Of a stretch of DNA of 64,000 nt, positions 58,001-63,218 are shown one piece after another (positions within the stretch are counted from its first letter, which is position 1; every line of letters begins with the position of its first letter). Under the pieces are notes generated by a model. That model was not told where the DNA came from and did not search any database. It worked only from the letters and a program-made list of their open reading frames with translations. Both the position numbers and the translations under genes were made by a program. The DNA is from Stenotrophomonas rhizophila (GTDB taxonomy: Bacteria > Pseudomonadota > Gammaproteobacteria > Xanthomonadales > Xanthomonadaceae): contig NZ_CP016294.1 in NCBI RefSeq assembly GCF_001704155.1, positions 3,841,501 through 3,905,500 of the forward strand, in the 5' to 3' direction.

Positions 58001-59524
58001 GGGCGTGGTCACGGCATCGTCCACCGCATCGGGCCCGACCACCAGCTGCACGTTGGCGGTATCGCAGAGGGTCGGCGCGCTGGTGAGGCAGATGCGGTAG
58101 GCCAGGGTCACCGCGCCGGCAGCGGTGCCTGCAGGCACGGTGATGAAGCCGCCGGCGTCCATCACGTAGCCGGCCGGAGCGGTGATGAGCGTAGTGGTCA
58201 GATTGGCCGCGACGACCGGATTGCCGTCGAAGGTGTCGTTGGCCAGCACGCTGGTGGCCAGCGTGCCGCCGCTCTGTGCCGGCACCGGGGTTGCGGTGAA
58301 GTCATCGGCCACCGCGTCGATGACGCTGGCGTTGATGTTCAGCGTGACCGTGGCGGTATCGCACGCGGCGCCATTGGGCGCGGGGAGGCACAACTGGTAG
58401 CTGAAGGTGTCGGTGCCGGTCGCGCCTGCATTGGCGGTGTAGGTGAAGCTGCCATCGCCGAGCAGCTGCAGGGTGCCCTGGGTGGGCGCGGTGCCGGTCT
58501 GGGTGAAGGTGGAGTCGACCACGTAGTTGTCGTTGTCGCGCACGTTGGCGACCAGCTGCGCGCCAGCCTGCACGGCGTAGCTGTCGTCCACGGCATTGGG
58601 CCCGACCACCAGCAGCACGTTGGCGGTATCGCAGTTGGCCGGCGATGCCTGTTCGCACAGTTGGTAGGTCAAGGTCACCGGGCCGGCGGCGGCGGTGGCC
58701 GGCACGTTGACGGTGCCATCGGCGGCAATGCTGTAACCCGACGGCGCACTGGTCAGCGACAGCACCATGTTGGCGGCCACGACCGGGACGCCATTGAGGG
58801 TGTCGTTGGTCAACACGCTGGCGGTGATGCCGCCGACGCCCGGCGGCAACGGCGCGGCACGGAAGTCGTCGTCGTTGGCAATCAGCGCTGCGGCCTGCAC
58901 GGGAATGCTGGGGGTGGTGGCGGTGTTGTCGCCCGGGGTCGGGTCGGTGGTGCCCAGCGGCGGGGTGATCGTAGCCACGTTGGCGGCGATGGTGGCCGGC
59001 GTGGTGGTCGGCGCGGTGCCGTTGACCAGCACCACCAGGACCTCACCGACGCCGACGTTGACGCCGATGTTGACGCTGCCGGTGCCCGATGCCGCCGCAC
59101 ACTGCGTGCTGGGCGAGACCACCGCGCAGGTCCAGCTCACCGCGGTCAGCTGCGCCGGCACGCTGTCGACCAGCGTGGCCCCCACCGCCTGCGACGGCCC
59201 CTGGTTGCGCAGCTCGATGCGGTACTGCACCGCGCCGCCGGCGGCGACCGGCGTGGGCGTGGTGATGGTCTTGGACACGCTCAGCTGCGCGCTGGCGGCC
59301 AGCGTGTTGCTGTCGCTGCTGGTGTTGTTGCCCGGGGTGGGATCGGAGATGTCGGCCGGCGCGGCGACCGTGGCGGTGTTCACCAGCGGGTTGCGGTAGG
59401 CCTGCGCCTGCGCACCGCTCGCGGCCAGGGTCATCAGCAGGATGCCGGCCAGCGGCAGCGCGCGGGCGCGCAGGCAGCTTTCAGCGAGCTGGGAAAGGAA
59501 GCGTCGGGCGCTGGCGGTCGACAT
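49091..59524 (-). CDS. Giant repeat surface protein (3477 aa) with DUF11, tandem cadherin-like and SdrD-B-like domains
   Basis: A signal peptide (1-40, ending GAQAQ) is followed by a DUF11 domain (about 55-200). Next comes a long array of Ig/cadherin-like modules of about 95 residues each, built around motifs such as SVLLNDTFNGAPIVPGTTP and TVLNVLANDTAPL with YQVCLPAPxxxVCDTA. The C-terminal part has a second DUF11 domain (about residue 3115), an SdrD B-like segment (SVFNDRNGNGVQDAGERGIPGVRV) and a final stretch resembling a vestigial OmpA-like domain. Most modules carry a Cys pair 6-9 residues apart. ATG 59524 has GAGGA 7 nt upstream. Likely a surface adhesin or fibre. The following outer-membrane barrel is its probable partner. 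Confidence 0.85.
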   Translation of the reverse strand: MSTASARRFLSQLAESCLRARALPLAGILLMTLAASGAQAQAYRNPLVNTATVAAPADISDPTPGNNTSSDSNTLAASAQLSVSKTITTPTPVAAGGAVQYRIELRNQGPSQAVGATLVDSVPAQLTAVSWTCAVVSPSTQCAAASGTGSVNIGVNVGVGEVLVVLVNGTAPTTTPATIAANVATITPPLGTTDPTPGDNTATTPSIPVQAAALIANDDDFRAAPLPPGVGGITASVLTNDTLNGVPVVAANMVLSLTSAPSGYSIAADGTVNVPATAAAGPVTLTYQLCEQASPANCDTANVLLVVGPNAVDDSYAVQAGAQLVANVRDNDNYVVDSTFTQTGTAPTQGTLQLLGDGSFTYTANAGATGTDTFSYQLCLPAPNGAACDTATVTLNINASVIDAVADDFTATPVPAQSGGTLATSVLANDTFDGNPVVAANLTTTLITAPAGYVMDAGGFITVPAGTAAGAVTLAYRICLTSAPTLCDTANVQLVVGPDAVDDAVTTPGAGQPALGNVGTNDIAAPGAAFSLVTPATQGTAVIGGDGAFTYTPNAGAAGTDTFSYQVCLPAPNGTVCDTATVTVTLGANALLANDDTFATAIPGAGGTTPSVLGNDTLNGSAVVPGTVTATLLSTTPGYTLDPTSGTIAVAANIPAGLVTLSYRLCEVAVPTNCDDADVQLLVSPTALADTFNVQAGQSVNGSVAINDNAPAGSQYFALTAPTLGSIDLAGNGALTYTANPGTTGTDTFDYRVCLPAPNGGTCATATVSVIIAANTIDAVDDVFTAPVISPVTGGSTASVLGNDTFNAAPVTAAQVTLSLVNAPPPGFTITSAGVINVPAGAAAGAVSLTYELCEAGAGSNCDTAQVALLIAPAAADDTYTTPAGQPLVGDVSINDNAPAGASYTLVTPPAAGSFTLQPNGSFTYTPAAAGPQTVQYQVCLPAPDAATCDTGTVNITVVANTLNALDDNFRAPVFAPGVGGSTPSVLGNDTFNGAAVNPLQVTVNLVGAPAGFSIDGAGVITVAGFAPAGATTLSYALCELGSTTNCDTADVQVLIAPDAADDTASVTGTQPGSFNLAANDNAPAGATFTVTQLPTKGVAVLAADGTLQYTANAGQSGADTLIYQVCLPAPDGATCDTAQVAITIAAGALVAINDDYSASPISPTGGSTPSVLLNDTFNGVAIVPGTTPVTASLTTLASGYSMAANGVISVAAGTLPGSIALNYQVCETALPSNCATATAVVVMSPDAVNDVLPAAAGATTVLNVLANDVAPLTPVLSVTTAPAGGNVVVNGDGTLSYTPTGAFVGPDTFTYQLCLPAPHGSVCDTATVALTVTATTVTATNDDFTASPIPPAAGGSTASVLLNDTFNGAPIVPGTTPVTATLISPVTGYTMASNGVVSVAPGTTPAAVTLSYQVCETALPTNCAAATALIAVSPDATDDTLPATAGTANVLNVLANDSAPLNPVVTVVGAPANGTAVANGDGSITYTPTGAYTGADSFTYQVCLPAPGAGVCDTATVSLTVSATTLTATNDDFTATPIAPATGGSTTSVLLNDSFNGVAIIPGTTAVTASLSSPVTGYSMAANGVITVAAGTTPAAVTLNYQVCENAVPTNCAGATAVVAVSPDAVDDALPATAGATTVLNVLANDTAPLAPTVTIAAAPTNGTALVNGDGTVSYTPTAGFTGGDSFTYQVCLPAPAAGVCDTATVAVTVGVTSLTAAADDFTATPIAPAAGGSTASVLLNDTFNGAPIVPGTTPVTATLLTVETGYSMAADGVISVAPGTTPAAVTLNYQVCETAVPTNCAAAAAVVAVSPDAVDDTLPATAGTATVLNVGANDTLPANPSITIAVAPANGVAVVNGDGTITYTPTAGFTGADTFSYQVCLPAPGASVCDTASVAVTVSLTGLAAVNDDFTNAPITPATGGSTASVLLNDTFNGAPIVPGTTPVTATLLTVEPGYSMAGNGVVTVAAGTTPAAVTLNYQVCENAVPTNCAGATVVVAVSPDAVADALPATAGTTTVLNVLANDAAPLNPVVTLPVAPTNGSAVVNGDGTISYTPTAGYTGPDSFTYQLCLPAPGGSVCDTATVTLTVSATTVTAVADDFTAAPIAPATGGSTASVLLNDTFNGAPIVPGTTPVAASLVTPVTGYSMATNGVVSVAPGTTPAAVTLSYQVCEVAVPTNCAQSTAVVAVSPVVVDDTLTAAAGTTTVLNVIANDTLPVNPTITVPAGPANGTVIVNGDGTISYTPNTGYTGPDSFTYQACLPAPGAGVCDTATVSITVAVTTVTAVADDFSSTPIAPAAGGSTPSVLLNDTFNGAPIVPGTTPVTASLVGAVPGYSMAANGVVTVAAGTTPAAVTLNYQVCETAVPTNCAQSTALVAVSPAAADDTLSAAAGTTTVLAVTANDTLPLNPTITIPVAPANGTAVVNPDGSISYTPTAGFTGADSFTYQVCLPAPNGSVCDTASVSLTVTASALVAQADDFSSAPVAPTGGTTASVLLNDTFNGAPIVPGTTPVTASLVGTVPGYSMAANGVVTVAPGTLPAATTLTYQVCENAQPGNCAQATALVAVRPDAADDALPAGTGTTVLAVAANDTLPVGAVFTVPVPPSNGTAVVNGDNTISYTPNAGFTGTDTFTYQACLPAPNLNVCDTATVSVTVTAALLDAVDDTASNVPATGALGLLNVFANDTFNGAALDPATVVLTPNNTTALTIQPNGSLDVAAGTPGVTYTTTYRLCLVAQPTVCDIGTVSVTLATTPGLLDAVDDTVTNVPAAGANGVANVLTNDTYNSAALDPATVVLTPVNTAAITIQPNGSVNVAAGTPGTTYTTTYQICLVAQPAVCDIGTVSVTLASAGVLVANDDSVPGVPPGGATGVTNVLTNDTLNGTPVDPTTVVLTPTNTPALTIQPDGSVDVTAGTPGTTYTTTYQICLVAQPTVCAVGTVSVTLAAAPNSVPVANNDQASTPQDTAVDVPVLANDLANGAPVDPGTVAVTITTAPTMGTAVVLPDGSVRYTPMTHFSGADSFTYSLCNQASPAVCSSATVNVQTQVNDVDVVDENITVLSGTTTTVPLLDNLTTSGARINPASMRLGRAAGNGRATCGNGECIYTAFVGYSGLDNFSYNICDASMPTPVCVEGWVNVVVTADAVVLRLTKQATQRSVKVGDVVRYVVTVENMGDFDALGVTLFDTLPSGFTFIPGGFEAQDIDNAARASGVAPLRIDGLDIRAGGSATLVYYLRVGAGVGLGVHTNRITANDVLGTTISNVASADVEVIGDPLLDESLVIGSVFNDRNGNGVQDAGERGIPGVRVASVEGLVIETDAYGRYHLVGINGGQARGRNFILKVDPTTLPADARFTTRNPLLRRITPGLPVRFDFGVALPEGRFNAGPPQSVLEVGEGLFVPGQATLGAAAETVLAHAARTLETQGGGQVSVAAGQATPALAGQRAEVLRKALLPRLPAEVAARVQVQVQPAAPARPADRADR
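50661..58870 (-). repeat. Tandem repeats in the giant gene: 13 units of about 565 bp and a block of about 290-bp units
   Basis: Recurring anchor bases (GTCATCG/GTCGTCG-type) fall at about 51533, 52091, 52660, 53227, 53789, 54361, 54926, 55494, 56058, 56617, 57177, 57736, 58300 and 58867, a spacing of 558-572 bp. Single-module anchors fall near 50661, 50954, 51242 and 51533, spacing about 290 bp. Units from 52 to 56 kb are most alike at DNA level, consistent with recent expansion; those toward 58.8 kb, which encode the N-terminal side, are more diverged. Confidence 0.9.
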
Positions 59525-59621
59525 GCAGGATTCCTCGAAAGCAGCGCGCAGGCATTCGGCCGCGCACCACGTGTTGCGACGTTGCTGTCGGCGCGCCACC
59601 GGGCGCGCCGGGTGGATACGG

Positions 59622-61799
59622 CTAGTACGCGGCAGGGTCGGCGCTGAAGATCACCGGCACGGTGATCGTTGCCTGCCCGCCGTTGATCAGGTCCACACCC
59701 AGGCTCACCCCATTGGTTCCCGCCGCACCGCCACTGGCGGCGCTGCAGACGCTTCCCGCCGACGCGATGCAGCTCCATGGCGCGCTCAGCGTGGCGCCGG
59801 CCGGCAAGGTGTCGGTCACCTGCGCCGCCGTGACCGGATCGGGCCCGGCATTGCTGACGGTGATGACGTAGCTGGCGGTTCCGCCGGGGGTATAGGAACC
59901 GCTGCCATCGGACTTGGTGATCGACAGATCGGCCTGGCGCGTGCGGTTGGTGATGCGGCACACCACGTTGAGCGGCTGCGCCGACAATGCCGGCGAGGTG
60001 AAATTGAAGTTCTGCCCGGTACCGCTGGTCAGCGTGGTGCCGGCCTGGTCCTTGCACTCCCAAGTGCTGGCGTAACGCGCAAGCACCGTGGCGGTGCCTG
60101 CGGTTTCAGCCAGGGTGTAGACCGCGCCGGGCGTGGTGACCACTGCGGTGGTGGCGCCGTTGTTGCCGACATTGGCCACGCTGGCCAGTACCGTGGCGCC
60201 CTGCGCCACACTGAGGTTGAACAGCCCCGGGTCGGTGGTCGGCGCCAGCGTCTTGACCAGCTGCACGGTAGCCGCGCAGCTCTGCGAAATGCTTTCCACG
60301 GTGAACACGGCCTGGCCGATGCGGATGCCGAGCAGGCCCAGCAGGTTGTCCACCACGCCGCCCAGCACCGCGCTCAGCACCGGCGCCACCACCGTGTTTA
60401 CGACCGGCCGCAGGACCGGCAGGAGTGTCTGCACCACCGCATTGACGATGCTGTTCACGGGCAGCGGCAACTGCACGAGGTTGTTGACCAACCGCACCAC
60501 CGGCGTGCCACTGGTGATGCTGATGTCCAGGCTGTTGACCAGGCTGGTGACCAGTGCGGTGGCACTGACGGTGCCGGCCGAAAGCGTGCGCGTCTGTGGG
60601 TAGGGTCCAGTGAACACCACCGACTGCGTCGACGGCGTCCCCGTGGCAACCGCCCGCAGCGACACCGTCAGCGGCACGTCGACGTCGGCCACCTTCAGCG
60701 CGGAAAGCAGGCTTACCGCGACGGTTACGTTGAGCGTGGTCGCATTGATCGGGGTGACGCTGGCGGGGGTCAGCACTGCGGTGCGGTTGAAGAACACGGC
60801 ATCGCTGATGGTGCCGATGTACAGGTTGACCAGGCCCGGACGGGCCTGCAGGGTCACCGCACTGCTCGCCAGGTTGACGGCATTGATGGTGCCTTCGGCG
60901 CGGGCGATGTCGGCATAGACCGACAGGTGCAGCAGCGACGCGGTGATGGTGGTGCCGGACAGCGACACCAGCCCGGCAATGTTCAGCCCATTGAGTGCAT
61001 TCACCAGCGGCGCGATGGTCAGGCCCTGGGCGATATCGAAGTCGAACTTCAGTCGGATCGCGGCACTGTGGAAGCCGGTACCGACCGGGCCGCAGTTGTA
61101 GGTGGGCGGTTCGACCACCTGCGCCCAGACGCGGACGTTGGCCAGGCCGCCGAGCCCCAGCGGCGCGAGCTGCGCGGTGGTCAGGGTGATCGGGGTGGGC
61201 GTGGTCACCACGTTGCGGAAGTTGTACAGCTGCACGCCACCGGTGATCAGGTCCAGGACGTCCAGGTTGACGTTGGCCAGCGAGCCGGGCGGCAGGCTCA
61301 CCTGCAGCAGGTCGGCCAGGCGGATGTTGCCGGTCAGGCCGCTGAGCGATGGCGTAAGCAGGTTGAGTGCGTTGGCGGCCAGCGTGTTGCCGTCAGCCTG
61401 GAGCACCGAAACCAGCGCGGCCTGCAGCTGGCCCAGGGTGATGTTGGCGTTGAGCACCTGGCTGGGGTCGCTGACCGCGACACCCCCGTTGAGGCGGGTC
61501 AGCAGGGCATTGAGATTCACATCGGCACCGGCGATGTGGTTCCAGTCCACTGCGCTGATATTGATATTCGTTCCGGGCAAAAGCGTCGTGAAAAGCAGGT
61601 TCAGGACGGGACTTTGGGTGCTGTCCACCTGCGCAAGTCGCGGACCGGCAGAAACACACGCGCCATTTGCCGTGCACGCATCCTGGGCATTTGCGACAGT
61701 GAAAATGCTGGATAACGCGAGCCCCATCACAATTAATGCGGAGATACTGACAATCCTGAACCGCACTAACACCCTTTTCACACCTGAAACATTATCCAT
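59622..61799 (-). CDS. Secreted DUF11-containing protein, first gene of the surface operon
   Basis: A 725-residue exported protein: signal peptide (about 1-38, ending VANA). A long middle region is rich in small hydrophobic residues (LLTPSLSGLTGNIRLADLLQVSLPPGSLANVNLDVLDLITGG). A prealbumin-like segment follows (TTPGAVYTLAETAGTATVLARYASTWECKDQAGTTLTSGTGQNFNF), and a C-terminal DUF11 domain (about 615-725, QADLSITKSDGSGSYTPGGTASYVITVSNAGPDPVTAAQVTDTLP). Cysteines are few and paired. It is upstream of the giant gene by 97 nt on the same strand and is probably the first gene of a three-gene operon. Likely surface or fibre component; no enzyme motif. Confidence 0.82.
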   Translation of the reverse strand: MDNVSGVKRVLVRFRIVSISALIVMGLALSSIFTVANAQDACTANGACVSAGPRLAQVDSTQSPVLNLLFTTLLPGTNINISAVDWNHIAGADVNLNALLTRLNGGVAVSDPSQVLNANITLGQLQAALVSVLQADGNTLAANALNLLTPSLSGLTGNIRLADLLQVSLPPGSLANVNLDVLDLITGGVQLYNFRNVVTTPTPITLTTAQLAPLGLGGLANVRVWAQVVEPPTYNCGPVGTGFHSAAIRLKFDFDIAQGLTIAPLVNALNGLNIAGLVSLSGTTITASLLHLSVYADIARAEGTINAVNLASSAVTLQARPGLVNLYIGTISDAVFFNRTAVLTPASVTPINATTLNVTVAVSLLSALKVADVDVPLTVSLRAVATGTPSTQSVVFTGPYPQTRTLSAGTVSATALVTSLVNSLDISITSGTPVVRLVNNLVQLPLPVNSIVNAVVQTLLPVLRPVVNTVVAPVLSAVLGGVVDNLLGLLGIRIGQAVFTVESISQSCAATVQLVKTLAPTTDPGLFNLSVAQGATVLASVANVGNNGATTAVVTTPGAVYTLAETAGTATVLARYASTWECKDQAGTTLTSGTGQNFNFTSPALSAQPLNVVCRITNRTRQADLSITKSDGSGSYTPGGTASYVITVSNAGPDPVTAAQVTDTLPAGATLSAPWSCIASAGSVCSAASGGAAGTNGVSLGVDLINGGQATITVPVIFSADPAAY

Positions 61800-61837
61800 C
61801 GGCCATCCCCCGGTCGTGGCCGCAGCACTCCATCACG

Positions 61838-61855
61838 GGTAGGAAAATACCTACC
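61838..61855. promoter_or_regulatory. Palindromic operator candidate before the surface operon
   Basis: GGTAGG-AAAATA-CCTACC, a perfect 6-bp inverted repeat, about 40 nt upstream of the DUF11 start on the minus strand. On that strand its centre reads TATTTT, a plausible -10, so a bound regulator could block transcription. Confidence 0.45.
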
Positions 61856-62033
61856 ATGTGTGACCGGATGCTGGCCTGTCTCGTTCAGATTCTGCCGGCG
61901 GACTTTCTGGCCGGCATGGAGGATTAACTACGTGGACGGGCGACAATCGTCAAACCGGCCAGTAGATTTACTGAGGGAAGTTTGGCTGTCGCTGCGGGTT
62001 TTACGGATGGGTAACCCTGCGGCGCCAACGACG

Positions 62034-62072
62034 GACAGCGATTCTGTACATTCTGTTGAAAGAATCGCTGTC
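62034..62072. promoter_or_regulatory. 12-bp perfect inverted repeat upstream of the XRE gene
   Basis: GACAGCGATTCT (62034-62045) and AGAATCGCTGTC (62061-62072) are perfect complements around a 15-nt loop. The right arm sits between a TTGAAA -35 candidate and the -10 region of the XRE gene, 51 nt before its ATG. This fits autoregulation by the XRE protein or a strong leader hairpin. Confidence 0.65.
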
Positions 62073-62123
62073 TCGTTAGTATCGATAACCATCCACCACT
62101 CAAGGAACGGGAAGGGGATTGCC

Positions 62124-62483
62124 ATGCTCACGATGTCAGACCGGATCCGTGGGGCGCGGACCAGTGCAGGGCTGTCGCAATCGCAACTCGCGAATGAGAC
62201 TGGCGTGAAAAGAAGTGCGGTAGCGCAATGGGAAAGAAAGGAGGGCACGCATCCGAGCGTGGAGCACCTGGCCCGCATTGCAGTGGTGACGCAGGTGCGT
62301 TTCGAGTGGCTGGCCACCGGGCGGGGCTGCGGCAAGGCCGATGGCGGCGAGTTGAGCGCGGCGGCGCCCACCGCCGATTACGCGCGCAACGACCTGGAGG
62401 GCAACATCCTGTCGCTGTTCCGGCGCCTGCCGCCGCGCAAGCGGCAGGTGGCGCAATCCATCATCGAAATGCTGGGTGTGTAG
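62124..62483 (+). CDS. XRE-family transcriptional regulator
   Basis: A 119-residue HTH_3 (XRE) DNA-binding protein. The HTH spans about 5-60 (DRIRGARTSAGLSQSQLANETGVKRSAVAQWERKEGTHPSVEHLARIAVV), followed by FEWLATGRG, common in phage-repressor-like regulators, and a short helical tail. ATG 62124 is preferred over the long upstream extension, since AAGGGG lies about 8 nt before it. It is divergent from the giant surface operon and is a plausible regulator of it. The stop TAG is the GTAG of a truncated SMAG-like half-element. Confidence 0.82.
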   Translation: MLTMSDRIRGARTSAGLSQSQLANETGVKRSAVAQWERKEGTHPSVEHLARIAVVTQVRFEWLATGRGCGKADGGELSAAAPTADYARNDLEGNILSLFRRLPPRKRQVAQSIIEMLGV

Positions 62484-62517
62484 GTAACGACGGTAGGTAA
62501 CGACTGTTGGTCGTTAC
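62480..62517 (+). repeat. SMAG-like palindrome with a preceding half-copy, between xre and ung
   Basis: A half-copy (GTAG + GTAACGAC, 62480-62491) is followed by a full element: GTAG (62493-62496), GTAACGAC, loop TGTTG, GTCGTTAC (ends 62517). The full 25-nt unit matches the one at 16069-16093 (other strand) at 24 of 25 positions. The XRE stop TAG (62481-62483) and the Ung stop TAA (62516-62514) both lie inside it. Confidence 0.85.
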
Positions 62518-63218
62518 ACCGACATCGGCGGCAACGACCAGTCGATGCCGCCCAGGCCGCGTCGCTCCAGGTACTGGTTGGCCGACGAGAAGTGTCGGCA
62601 TCCCAGGAAACCGCGATGCGCCGACAACGGCGACGGATGCGGTGCCTTGAGCACGCGGTGGCGGCCGGTATCGATCACCTTGCCCTTCTGCTGGGCGTAG
62701 CTGCCCCACAGCAGGAACACCAGGCCCTCGCGCTCGCGGTTGAGGGTGTCCACGACGTGGTCGGTGAAGCCTTCCCAGCCGCGTTTCTGGTGGGAGCCGG
62801 CCTGCCCCTCTTCGACGGTCAGCACCGCGTTGAGCAGCAGCACGCCACGGCGGGCCCACGGCAGCAGGCAGCCATGGTCCGGGCGTGGCAGGCCGAGGTC
62901 GGCTTCCAGTTCCTTGTACATGTTCAACAGCGACGGCGGCACCGGCACGCCGGGCATCACCGAGAAGCTCAGGCCGTGGGCCTGGCCCGCACCGTGGTAC
63001 GGATCCTGGCCCAGGATGACTACCTTGACCTGGTCGAACGGGGTGGCGTCGAACGCGGCAAAGATCTGTGGGCCTGGCGGGAACACGTGCGCGCCGGCCG
63101 CCTTGCGCTGGCGCAGGAAGGCCGCCAGGTCGCGCATCTCGGGGCGCAGCAGGTAATCGCCAATACGCGCCTTCCAGCTCGGTTCAAGCTGGATGGTCGG
63201 GTGTACGTCGTCGTTCAT
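62514..63218 (-). CDS. ung: Uracil-DNA glycosylase
   Basis: Removes uracil from DNA in base-excision repair. A 234-residue family-1 UDG. The catalytic motif is [22 protein letters not shown] (Asp in GQDPYHG), the Asn-containing strand is [17 protein letters not shown], and the His motif is [13 protein letters not shown]. Length is normal for bacterial Ung. It overlaps the stop of the upstream response-regulator gene by 4 nt, so it is co-transcribed with it. It is convergent to the XRE gene, with the SMAG-like element between. Confidence 0.96.
   Translation of the reverse strand: MNDDVHPTIQLEPSWKARIGDYLLRPEMRDLAAFLRQRKAAGAHVFPPGPQIFAAFDATPFDQVKVVILGQDPYHGAGQAHGLSFSVMPGVPVPPSLLNMYKELEADLGLPRPDHGCLLPWARRGVLLLNAVLTVEEGQAGSHQKRGWEGFTDHVVDTLNREREGLVFLLWGSYAQQKGKVIDTGRHRVLKAPHPSPLSAHRGFLGCRHFSSANQYLERRGLGGIDWSLPPMSV

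Larger units (their letters stand above)
61800..62123. other. Divergent control region of the surface operon and the XRE gene
   Basis: A 324-nt gap without ORFs of note. It holds a GGTAGG/CCTACC palindrome (61838-61855), a TGCCGG-N12-CCGGCA inverted repeat (61893-61916) and the 12-bp inverted repeat at 62034-62072. Candidate promoter parts for the XRE gene are TTGAAA at 62056-62061 with TATCGA at 62080-62085 (18-nt spacer), a weak match. Confidence 0.6.

Noticed and set aside
51530..58870. Possible CRISPR-like array
   Set aside because: The repeats are about 565 bp (or 290 bp), in frame with a protein, and have no short repeat-spacer pattern or cas genes.
48734..59647. A 3637-codon open reading frame on the plus strand opposite the giant surface gene
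   Set aside because: It is the antisense shadow of repeated GC-rich codons. Its translation has the His/Arg/Gly-rich composition typical of antisense frames, and it has no domain, signal or good Shine-Dalgarno. The minus-strand frame has signal peptide, DUF11 and SdrD-B motifs.
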